A DNA stretch of 64,000 nt from NCBI GenBank assembly GCA_950022655.1, contig OX465583.1:70381152-70445151 (forward strand), given 5' to 3'. Within the stretch, counting starts at the first letter, position 1. Every line of letters begins with the position of its first letter. The translations under genes were made by a program, and so were the position numbers. Below are positions 25,401 through 37,400 of this stretch, piece after piece. Below the pieces are notes generated by a model, which made no database searches, was not told the DNA's origin, and saw only the letters and a list, made by a program, of their open reading frames with translations. This DNA is from Alentia gelatinosa (Eukaryota; Annelida; Polychaeta; Phyllodocida; Polynoidae).

Positions 25401-28400
25401 GTAAAGAAGTATAAGAAATAGTTTGCTGGAATTGAGTCCCATACCGGCTACATTAGCTAAATATTCCAAAACGAGCCTGAAAGGTTCAATAGAAATATGA
25501 TAGAGCAGGGGAGACAAGTTAAAACTGAAACGAATGGCCAGGAATGATAAACATTCAAACCATACATATAGAATATATCATACTGGTGCAAAATCAGTTG
25601 AAAGAAAGTCTATTGTGAGACGTTTCTATGTATCATTTATACCGTTTTGTTACAATGACACTGGCTTTCATTTACAGCTTGCCATCTACATGGGAACCAC
25701 CTTCAATCGCATTCTTGTGCCCATCCAAGAGGGTAATGTGGTTGAGAATATCTTTGAGTTTCTGCTAGCTGAATCAGAGGCCAACAGCTCAGATGCCAAG
25801 GAGCTGGTCAGAATCGTCCGCCAGGCTCCTCGCTACGTTGCTGGTGTAAGAGGTGAGTCGTACAAGGCAGGCGGGTACATCTCAATAATAACCATTTTCT
25901 TAGAGTCGCTAATCACAAATAGGGGTGAGTCGTACAAGGCAGGCAGGTACATCTCAATAATAACCATTTTCTTAGAGTCGCTAATCACAAATAGGGGTGA
26001 GTCGTACAAGGCAGGCAGGTACATCTTAATAATAACCATTTTATTAGAGTTGCTAATCATAAATAGGAGTGAGTCATACAAGGCAGGCGGGTACATCTCA
26101 ATAATAACCATTTTCTTAGAGTTGCTAATCATAAATAGGAGTGAGTCATACAAGGCAGGTGGGTACATCTCAATAATAACCATTTTCTTAGAGTCACTAA
26201 TCATAAATAGGAGTGAGTCATACAAGGCAGGCGGGTACATCTCAATAATAACCATTTTCTTAGAGTTGCTAATCATAAATAGGAGTGAGTCATACAAGGC
26301 AGGTGGGTACATCTCAATAATAACCATTTTCTTAGAGTCACTAATCATAAATAGGAGTGAGTCATACAAGGCAGGCGGGTACATCTCAATAATAACCATT
26401 TTCTTAGAGTTGCTAATCATAAATAGGAGTGAGTCATACAAGGCAGGTGGGTACATCTCAATAATAACCATTTTCTTAGAGTCGCTAATCATAAATAGGA
26501 GTGAGTCATACAAGGCAGACAGGTACATCTCAATAATAACCATTTTCTTAGAGTTGCTAATTATAAATAGGAGTGAGTCATACAAGGCAGGCAGGTACAT
26601 TTCAATAACAACCATTTTATTAGAGTTGCTAATCATAAATAGGAGTGAGTCATACAAGGCAGGTGGGTACATCTCAATAATAACCATTTTCTTAGAGTCG
26701 CTAATCATAAATAGGAGTGAGTCATACAAGGCAGGCGGGTACATCTCAATAATAACCATTTTCTTAGAGTTGCTAATCATAAATAGGAGTGAGTCATACA
26801 AGGCAGGTGGGTACATCTCAATAATAACCATTTTCTTAAAGTCGCTAATCATAAATAGGAGTGAGTCATACAAGGCAGGCGGGTACATCTAAATAATAAC
26901 CATTTTCTTAGAGTCGCTGATCACAAATAGGGGTGAGTCGTACAAGGCAGGCAGGTACATCTTAATAATAACCATTTTCTTAGAGCCGCTAATCATAAAT
27001 AGGAATGAGTCATACAAGGCAGGCGGGTACATCTCAATAATAACCATTTTCTTAGAGTTGCTAATTACAAATAGGAGTGAGTCATACAAGGCAGGCCACA
27101 ATATGGCCAAATATCAAGAGACTGCAAATAAAAAAATCTAATAGCCTTTAGACACTATGTCATTGGAACTGGCTTTCGAAAATGTCAAATGACGGTGGCG
27201 GTAGTGATAGAATAATTGGTTATATAATTGATCCAGAAATCACAGAACACTAAACGATAGCTTAAAATGTGTCTAAGGGATGCCAGAACATGGCACCATA
27301 ACGAAGACCTGCATATAAAAAGGTTCTGTAGTCTTTAGATATCATATGTCTTGAGATCTGGCTGTCAGATATGTCAAAGAATATGAGAGATTCCACAATA
27401 TGGCCACATAACAAAAAACTGCATATTAAAAGATTTTATAGTCTTTAGATTATCTAAAAAACAAATATGTGGACAATTGCAGATTTGTAAAGGGGACATT
27501 AATAGTACACACATGAAAAAGGCTGCTGGAGGCCACTGAGACGAAATATTTTGATTTTATTTGCTGTACTGAGTCTACAAAGAACCGGAATATGGAGTCC
27601 AATACCAAAGTTTAATCTAATGAGTCATTGTTATACTTAAAAGAACACAGAACCAGGTAATGATTTTCAGCACTCAGAATTACAGGCGTTCAGGCATTTT
27701 GTTACATTTTCTTTATGATTTTATTGACATAATTCTTTCGCCTATAGAGCGGGCGATCTTCCAAGAAATAGTCGCAAATGCTTAACAACTATACGAAGAA
27801 CAGGTTACAGATACAGACTACAACACTGGACATCACAATTGTACTTGGATTATAACAAAAAACTTCCTGAAATCATGATAAGATTTATACAAAGTGAATT
27901 ACCATTTCTTTAATTTCATTCGTATTCATCCCCTCTTCTTTAATTTTGTACATCTTCCGACAGTTGCTCCCATAATTTATTCCCTTGATATAACGGCCCT
28001 GGGCCCTGTTTTTTAGTCACGACATTGGTAATTTACGACACATATTTGCTGTCAGTGTGCTATAGAGCTACGATCTTAGGCTGGCTGCGACACTTGCTGT
28101 AGATACGACACATAGGGAGGTAAAAGGTGTGCTATAGTCACGACACTCGGTGGCCAATGGACCGGAAAGTGTCGCCATAAGTGTCGTATGTCTAAGACCA
28201 CTCTGGACATGTTGTATCCAATGCACAACTTCACTTCCCTTTGGAATTAAGCAATGCAATTTTAACACGAGTAAGGTATACATATAACCTATAATCGTAC
28301 TAAATATGAAGAAGATCGGTCTCACCGTTCTGAAGTTATCGGCGTTTGAATTTCGTCATAGCAAATACTGCTCTGGTGGCCAGTGTAACCCTACCATCAC

Positions 28401-31400
28401 TTGATCTAATTTATGTGGCGACCTTGACATCAACTGCGCTTACTTCACTCTCCCAACAGAGATTTGGCGTGCGATACCGCGAAAGACCTGCTTGGAGAGT
28501 GTGTGTACGATATCCGATCGATAGCCCAATGTTTCAAATTCAAACGCCGATAACTTCAGAACGGTGCGGCCATTCTTCTTCATATTTGAAACGATTATAG
28601 GTTGTATGTATCCCTTACTCGTTTTAAAATTTCATTGCTTAATTCATATGGGAAGCACGGGAAAATCTCTATATATGCACAGTGAGGTTTTATAGCACCT
28701 AAGACAGTTCTATACTTGAGACACTTTTAGCAGCGATCGTCCGTGGCGCACTACGACACTGTCTATGGGACGCCGGCCATCTTTTGTCGTCCAAAAAGGT
28801 TGTAGATCGGCTGTGCGATCATAGGCCTGTGACACTCACAAATGTTGTGACTAAAAAACAGGGCCCTGATTTATACTTTTCCGTGTTTGGCTTCTTAACC
28901 TTAATCTTCTATTTATTAGATGAGCTCGTTATTTGCTCTTCTTTTTCAAAAATATTCATCGGATATGGTACCCACCATTTAGTAATACCTAATAGGTGAC
29001 ATGCCCACGCTGTTGCAACATTCTTAACTTATACGTATTATGCAGTTTTACTAAACTCATCGCTCAACAACACTAATTATCCTAGCTCGACAAAGCTTTT
29101 ATTCTCCCTATTCCAAACCTTAACCCCTTGTTCAACATTACCGGTGACTTCCCTTTTCTATAAAACTAGGCCCTGTTTTTCAGTCACAACAGGATCGCCC
29201 AACGATACCCTAAGATCGTCCAGCGAATGTACAGCATTTTGGACGACAAAAGTGTCGGTGTTCTATAGACAGTGTCGTAGTGCGCCATGCGGGATCGGCG
29301 AGAAAACAGTCATTCAGAGTGATTGTCTTAGAAAACCATTAGGGGGTGCGTCCACCAACCACGACAAGGCTGCGACACACGCAGACAAGAAAGTTCCTAT
29401 CGGTTCCTTGTCGTGAGCCCTTGTTGCAGCCTGTCGGAAAGTGCACGCTCCACCTAAATATTCTATGGTAGACCACTGCGACACGCCACGACACGCCACA
29501 ACACGGCTCCAAAATCGAACATGTTCGATTTTGTCGTAACCTTGTCGGAAGGCCCCCGGCAGGCCCCTGACAAGCTTCATGTCGCAGCCTGTCGTGGCCT
29601 TGTCGTAGCCTCTTGTCGGGAACTGTGGTCCACCAACCACGACAAGGCTACGACAAGGCTTCCAATCGTAGAGCTGTCGTGGACCTTGTCGGAAAGCCGT
29701 TGTCGCAGCCTTGTCGTGGTTGGTGGACGCACCCCCTTAAAGTATGCATAGTGTTTTTCAGTCTTGACAATTGTTATACAGACTTGGGAATGCACAGCAG
29801 TAGGTTATGCAATAGCAGCCAAGTTGTGCAGTGCCCGCATTTGTCAACTAAAACATGGTAGTTTAGAAAAGTATTTCTCAAGATCAAAATACCGAGAGGA
29901 TGATTATGAAATTTCGAGAATAGGTACACCAAATATATAACAAAATTGTCTCAAAATATTTACCGATTTCAATAAATTTTAGTATTTGAAAAAAAAAGAA
30001 GATTTACAATTACACATTATACCTGTACGACATGTCCACGGGTGTCGTTGGTTCTGACACGTTGGACAACATTTTGAACTTCTAAACCCTACAATTGTCA
30101 CTACTATAGGACACCTGAAACCACCCTACGTGTTGTTGAGCGATGATCATTGGCCTATCCCACGTTTATAGGACACTGACGGCTGAAACATGTCATTCAT
30201 GACGATTGTCGTGACTGAAAAACAGGGCCCAGGTAAAGGGAGTCAAGATGAGGGAGAGTGTGATGATGATGTCCCTTGATAATTTAATGGTATTTTCATA
30301 ATGTGTATCTGTTCCGCTCTTTTTAGCGTGTTTTATATTCAGCAACGTTGTGTCTGCTGTCATTCACTTCGGATCCATGATACACATGGCTATAACATAC
30401 AGGTGGGTGAAATCGGTTCTTATACTGAAGGTTTACACCGGAAATGTACAAGTTGTTATCTTTAAATAGGGGGTGGGTAGTTAGCTTAGTGGTTGGAGCA
30501 CAGGACTTGTAACCCCAAGGTTGTATGACTTTGTGGGTCCCACCCCCAGCAGTTGTAGATTTACTGAAAGGTCAATCCTTCTCATACCATGTCTATGTGG
30601 TGTGGTGTGGTGTGCAGCCACCTTTGTCCTTCATCCCCAGCAGTGGTAGATTTACTGCTATATCAAAGGCAAATTATGTGAAATGGGGGACAAAATTGAT
30701 TTTTCTCAGGTGAAATGGCAGGAAAATCTTTGGTTTTTTAATCATTTTGCCCCCCCCCCCCTGGATTTTATTAAGATTTAGTATGCTGTTCAGGTAAGTC
30801 TTGGGTCTATAAATCCACAGAAAAACCTTTTATTTCAATTTGTTTGAGGTTGGGGCTTTTTTTGGGGGGGGGGGGGGGGCAATTTTTATTAGGGAATATT
30901 TGTGTATACAATCACCGGCTACAGAGCCAATCTTCCATTTGGGCCCTTGCCCCTACTCCTCGTTCTAATGAAGGATGTTAAACCAAATGGGAAGTGTGTA
31001 CCATTTTTGTGGAAATCTTTGGTATGACCCGACCGGGGTTTGAATCCACAACCTCCCAAGCTCGAGGCGAACACCCCTACCATTTAGCCACCGAGTTAAA
31101 GATATATATGATAAGAACATATGCTGGTTTCTCAGAAAAATGTTATTTCCGCATCAAAGAGTTAGATGATTTAAGCTGCTTTGACCAACTCTGCGGGGCA
31201 CTGAGTTCAGTTTGTTTGTTTTCAGAAATCATGTACGACTCGTAATGAAGGGCGATCACTCATGGCATCACACCTACACCTCAAAACCACCAAATGTGCT
31301 GGTAATCAAACTTTATCTGTTTTAACTTATGTTGTATCAACTACCTCCCACCTAGCAAGACCTCCATATGGAGTAGCTCAAAAGTTCCGACCGTAGTCCT

Positions 31401-34400
31401 GGGCAGATATAGATCAGAAAGTTAATGCTAACCAAAGTATCTGGTTAGGACTCTAGGTAGTTATTTCACAATATATCTCATGTTGAATAACTAATACACT
31501 ATTAGACAATGATATAAACAAAGGACAAAGGCAGTGACAAAATACTGAAAACATGAGACAAAAGCTGAGCCTAAGGTCTACAATCTCCCCAGAAATTATA
31601 GACAGTACAACTGATGATGTGAGAACTACAATTCTACGCTTTATCCTACCCCTAATAAAAAACCGCCATAGACTTAACATAGGGAAATTTTATGTGGCAG
31701 GCCGTGACATAAAGTGTTTTTTATGCCACTAGAGTAATAACAATATTGACCAATCAGAGAGCAGGATGTCAGCTACTATGAACAAAAGTTCTGTTGGTCA
31801 TTGACTCAATATTTATCTTTTAGTAATACAAAAGCATAGACGAGGTAGGATAAATACGAAACCGAACTCGAGTTAGACTTGTCAATGTTTATGCCACGAC
31901 GGGAAGGTCGCGTTTTACTACACGAGGCGTAGCCGAGTGTAGTGAGGAGTAGACCTGACCAGAGTCGGTTTCTACTAATTATCCTACCCCTAATAAAAAA
32001 CTCCATAGGCTTAACATTGGCTGACTGTATTCTGGCGAGCGTGCAGTAAAGTGTTATTTATTGCACGCAGATAACAAATGAATTATTGGAGATGGGGTAG
32101 GATATATACTTAACTGAACTCCAGTCAGTAGTATTAGTGTTTATCGCACTCTGGTCAGGTCTGCTTCTCACTACCCTTGGCTAACGCCTCGCGCAGTAAT
32201 TCGCGTCCTGCCCGTTGTGCAATAAACACACAACTAACTCTCGTTCAGTTTCTACTGATTACTACTATGTACATTTATAGCACAGGGTTTCTATTTGGTT
32301 ATCACCATGGATAAAATTCTGAAGGAGTTTATTATTATCTCACCAGATAGCCACATATCTGGGACCTGTTTCACTAGTTTCGTGACATGTCTGTGACACC
32401 ATACAGACATTGGGGTTGTCTAGTTTCGTGACAACACAAGTAGCTGCCCTTAGGAAAAGACAGACCCCAATATAAGATTTAGACAAATCTAGACACATCA
32501 TGGATCTGTTTTACTAGTTTCGTAACAAAAGTGTTAGACAGACATGAAAAGCGGCACCAACAGTGCAAGCAAGAACGGACAAAGCGAAGTCTAATGTCTA
32601 GTTGTTATGAAACTGGACACACCATCTAGACGCCATCTAGACATGTCACGAAAATAGTGAAACAGGTCCCTGGTCTTGAGATGGCTCAGTATAGAGATCA
32701 TTTACCATTCCCTTGTCAGACCTGACAGAATTTGTAATGATACCTGAGGCTAATTTTCTATGATGATAGTGGCATACATCTACAACCATTAAACATAATT
32801 ATAATAGCCAATTGACCAACTCGTGATTTGCAGGTGGCTGGATTGAGATACTCTGGTTACCAAATCGCATACATTCTATGGGGTAAGTTCTAAAACATTT
32901 CCCCCTATGCCAGTATTGAGATGCTATTACAATGCATTGTTTAATTAATAAACATTATTAGTGTTAAAGGCAGGAACAAAGAGAGGTATCAATATTAAGG
33001 AATCACTGACACTTTGTAATTTTACTCTAACTTACTAATTGGAGGTTTATCATTTTAAATATGTTTCTGGTTATTGTAACCGAATAATGGATATATCACC
33101 AAACTATTTTTATACAAACATTGAAGTATTTCGTGTCTGTGTCTGTGGTCTTTGAATATATATGATATCTATCAGATTATGTTCGTCTTTTCTATCCCTT
33201 ACAGGTTATATTATCATGTTTATTCTCCTGCTCATCGTTTCAAATGCCTTCACTATCATATTCATCATCCCACTTTCATTTGGAGAAAGACCGTGGTTAT
33301 TGGACTCAATTATCGTTGCAGCGTAAGTATTCATCAATTTACTATTATTATATATCTGTGTTAGTATAACCTACACATACGGCCCGCTCCTACCCATGTC
33401 ATATTTATATCCGTACGACACCTAGGTGATGGACAGGGTATGAATGTGGTGCACGGGGCATGTACAGCGGCGAAATACAAAAACTCGCAGAGAAGCAAAG
33501 TTGAAAATCAGATATTTTAAGGTACATTATAATATGAAAACAGGTATACTGTGGCTGTACGTAATAAATACTTGGTAAAATGGACGACAAAATGAACCTC
33601 TGCCTTTGGCATCTATGCTTTTTATCATCAATTTTACTACATATTTATCACATACAGCCACAGTAACCCTGTTTCCGTATGATATTGTGAAACATTAAGA
33701 CCTCACATGTCCTAATAAATGAAGGTACAAATAAATGGCGAAAGATGAATGATTTCTTGATTCAACTTCCCAGAAAATATTGTCTAGTTTCAGATCTAAT
33801 CTTAATATTCCATGGCCGCATGCCAGTTCACATTAGGATGCAAGACAAATAAAATGTGCTAAGAACATCAATTCAGGCCAATGTAAAACGTTCAACTAAA
33901 TATTGGCTATAATACTTTTAGTATCATTATTTTCTTTCAACAATTTTTGTTTAGACATGATAAACAGATGTTTTAGTTTGATTACAGGTATTTGGCAGCT
34001 ATAATGCTGAGCAATATAATCTAGAATAGAGGAAATGATACATTATTCCATCTCTTTCAGGACAACTGCAGTTGCTACACTTCTCATAAACTATTCCCAA
34101 CTATTCATATGTAAATTTTTGTTCCTACAAGAAAATGGAAAATACCTTGCATTAAATAACAGGTAAGTTCTCTGTTATAGATATCATGTGACATAAAACC
34201 AGGCAGGTATCTAATTACTTGCTGTTTTCGGAATACATGTACAAGCAGCTTATGATTATTCATATCAGCAGGCTTTAAAGCCATTCCATGAAGGGAAAAT
34301 GGATGTTTTATAAGTTTTACATACAGGTCATAGTATATCAAATATATTGATAAGAATTACACATGAAGTATTCAGAATTGTAGTTGTTCCTGCTCATTCC

Positions 34401-37400
34401 TGTTCATGTAAGGAAATTAGTTTTACTGGTTTACTATCTGCGAATATAAGTTAATGCAGCTAATAGATTTAGTTTATCCTACTTATAGCCATATCCGTTG
34501 TATTTAGCTTTAGAACCAGATGCCTATGATATAGTATTTAATACTTTTTGTGTGTCAAAACAAATAATATAAATAAGGATGCCATATCATATCACATGAT
34601 CATATAATAGAATACAGGTTTAGACCAAAATCGGCCCATCCCTTTGTGATCTACCTGTCCAAAGTACCCACCCAAACCAACATCAAATGATCAAATAATA
34701 GAATATGGGTTTAGACAAAATCGGCCCATCCCCTCATGTTATACCAATCCCAAGTGTCGCGCCCAACCAACAGGGTTCTGCCAGAGACCCCAACCTTTAG
34801 GGTTAATTAATCAACACTTGTTGTTTTGATGTGTTGACAGACGTGTGTACCACGGATTAAGCTACTTCATCTTCTTCTTCAACATCGTCGTGGGTGCCTT
34901 CTCTATACTCAGGCGTTCTCTGCTGTCCATGATTTTTGGCACACTGCTCCTCTGTAGACTTGACCGCTGCCTTCTCATGCGCGGCTTTGAGGTATTTGAT
35001 TCAGGTATGCCCTAGTTGTTTATTATTAACTCAATCCTGGTATTCTTGTTCTAATGGTAAGTCAGTATTGGACTTTGATGCATATGTAACTGTTGGTGAT
35101 GATCACAAGCATGACAACATTGGATGAACACAAGTAACCTTCATTTAAAAAAAAAGATAATAAAAGAGAGCCATGCTCATATTGGGAAAAAACATCTGGA
35201 AGTGGTACTCAATGACAATGGAATATTGAAAAAAGAGTAGTAAATGGGTGGTAATTCCTTAGAAAGATTAGACTTATGAGATCCATTTTTTATCTCACTT
35301 GTATAGGGAGAAGGTGTGAAGTATCAGAAACATCATCATATGATATTTGAGAAATGTGTCTCTCAGGTACATAGAAGTAGTTTTCATTTGCCAGCTGTCT
35401 CCTTGTTTTCCACACACAGGTTTCTCGGCCTACATGGGAATGTTACAAGTGGATGCCACACACAACCATCCAGTAATGAAAGGATTCATCTACATCCTTA
35501 AGAGTGAAGTCAAAGACTCCCTGGAGAGACGGAAAGTGCAGAATGGCGACATTGAAGAAGGTCTGTACCCAATCATTCTATCATTCACCTAATATGAAGT
35601 GTCAATGGACCTGAAGTGTATACATACATGTTGTATGCTTCAGGGTGCAAACATTGGGGTATCCAGAGAAAAGCGTACCTAAATGAACTAATATTGGAAC
35701 ATCACTTTGTAAAGTCTAGAGGCCCAGACTAGCTAGGTGTAGACCTTAAAAAGAAGGGATTCAGAACTCAAACACAAATGTACTATGTACTACTATGAGT
35801 CAAGAACTCATCTGAGTTTTAATGCTGATTCAATGGTCAACATGTCCATGCAGTTTATATTGTCACGATCCAAAATATCGGTATGTTAAACATACTGATC
35901 ATATCCCTCGGCCGAATGGACCAAGCTGGCTGTGTGGCGCGCCGCGTGAGGTGATCCCCCTTGGTTACGATCAATATGGGTCGCCCCCACGTGGTAGGCA
36001 TGGAGCCAGCATATAATGCTGATCTCGACGTACTCGAGTCAGTCCAGTCAACGAAGCGCATTGTAACACCATCTGCAATAAACCATCTGTTTGTAACAGG
36101 ATCTGCTTGTAACAGGATAAAGCCTCGAAGTCATTCATTCAGCTTACTATTCACAATAGATAGTAACACTTTACACACAGTAGGTGGCATCTGAGTTCAG
36201 GGTAAGATTGTAAACACTGTGCTGGGCTTGGCGGAGGGAAGTATGTGTAAGACTTTACCGAAGCAGTGATTCCACATTGGTTTCTGTCAATTTGTATATT
36301 CCTCTGTGTTTTCAGGCCTGGATATTGGAAAAAAAGGAACTCGAAGAATCGACAAACGAATCCGGAACAAATGGTGGAAGCTGATTACACTGGTAAACAA
36401 CCCCGAACTCGTCCTGGAGCGTATCAAGCACAGTGTCACTGAAGAAAAGAACAAGAAAATGGGATCAAGGGTAAGTAAAAATTGGAAAAAAAATCCTCTC
36501 GCCAAAGGGCAGGTAGTTCTGTATATCATTTTCATTGAGTGGGTTTCTGATTTTATCTCACCCAGTACAACATTATTAACTGATAAAATAAATCACCCAA
36601 AAAGCCATTGAGTATTGGGTACACTACTTTCGCAGCCATGGAGTATGACTTCCTAACTCTAAGCTTATGGAGAAAAATACTGGGGTGAGATAAACATATA
36701 TGTATACATCTATATATATACAGCAGTATATACAGGTATAAGAAAGTTCTTGTAAATCAGACCTATTTGCCTGATGAGTTTCAGTAAAAATCAAAACCAC
36801 AGGTCTTTTGTCACCCTGCATGACACCATTTATTTTAGATGGCAAAAGACTTTTCAGAAAAGTTTTAGAAAGTCCAGTAAACTATGAAACACGCCCCACG
36901 CCTGCAGTCCAACCCTCTCTAGATGGCTAGCTGCAAAGTTGTCTTTTTACAGACCGCCCCGCCTAAGGCTCACGGTCCATAAGGGTCCAACAGAGCACGG
37001 CTCCCCTTTGTCAGTTCCCTCTGCCTGATGGGAGAAAGGAATTTCATGATTGGCTGTTCTAATTTTAGCACTATCTCAAGCCTGAGAATACCGCGATTCT
37101 GGTACTATTCTGGGAATCATTATAACTCTCCAAGCTGATTTATTTGGTACATGCCCAGTAAAAGCTATTTTAGGACTCCTGCTTGAAGAGTAACACACTG
37201 GTTACTGGGAAATCACTCAGAGCAGCTTAGTACCAGCGGAGGCAGGAATCCCTGACTCAAAATGGCACCCCCGAACAGTCGAACAACCGAACGGGTATTC
37301 TTTGTGCATTCTCTCTGTGACGAGTGAATGCTTGGTACCTCATTGTTGGTGGGTTTTTCACACCGAGACTGCGTTCCCCCACATAGATAAGTCCCCACAG

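Noticed and set aside
25833..26888. A 351-codon frame on the minus strand across the 72-bp array
   Set aside because: It is open only because the unit is a multiple of three without a stop in that frame; it lies opposite to the STRA6-like exon and has no gene signals.
25534..26892. A 452-codon protein starting at 25534
   Set aside because: The first 144 bases are intron before the exon 12 acceptor; the rest is exon 12 plus array. Treated as an exon with possible alternative donors, not as a separate gene.
25853..27097. CRISPR-like array
   Set aside because: Units are contiguous with no unique spacers and the DNA is eukaryotic.
31021..31095. A functional tRNA gene on the minus strand
   Set aside because: A- and B-box-like segments exist, but the acceptor and T stems do not pair; a SINE head is more likely.
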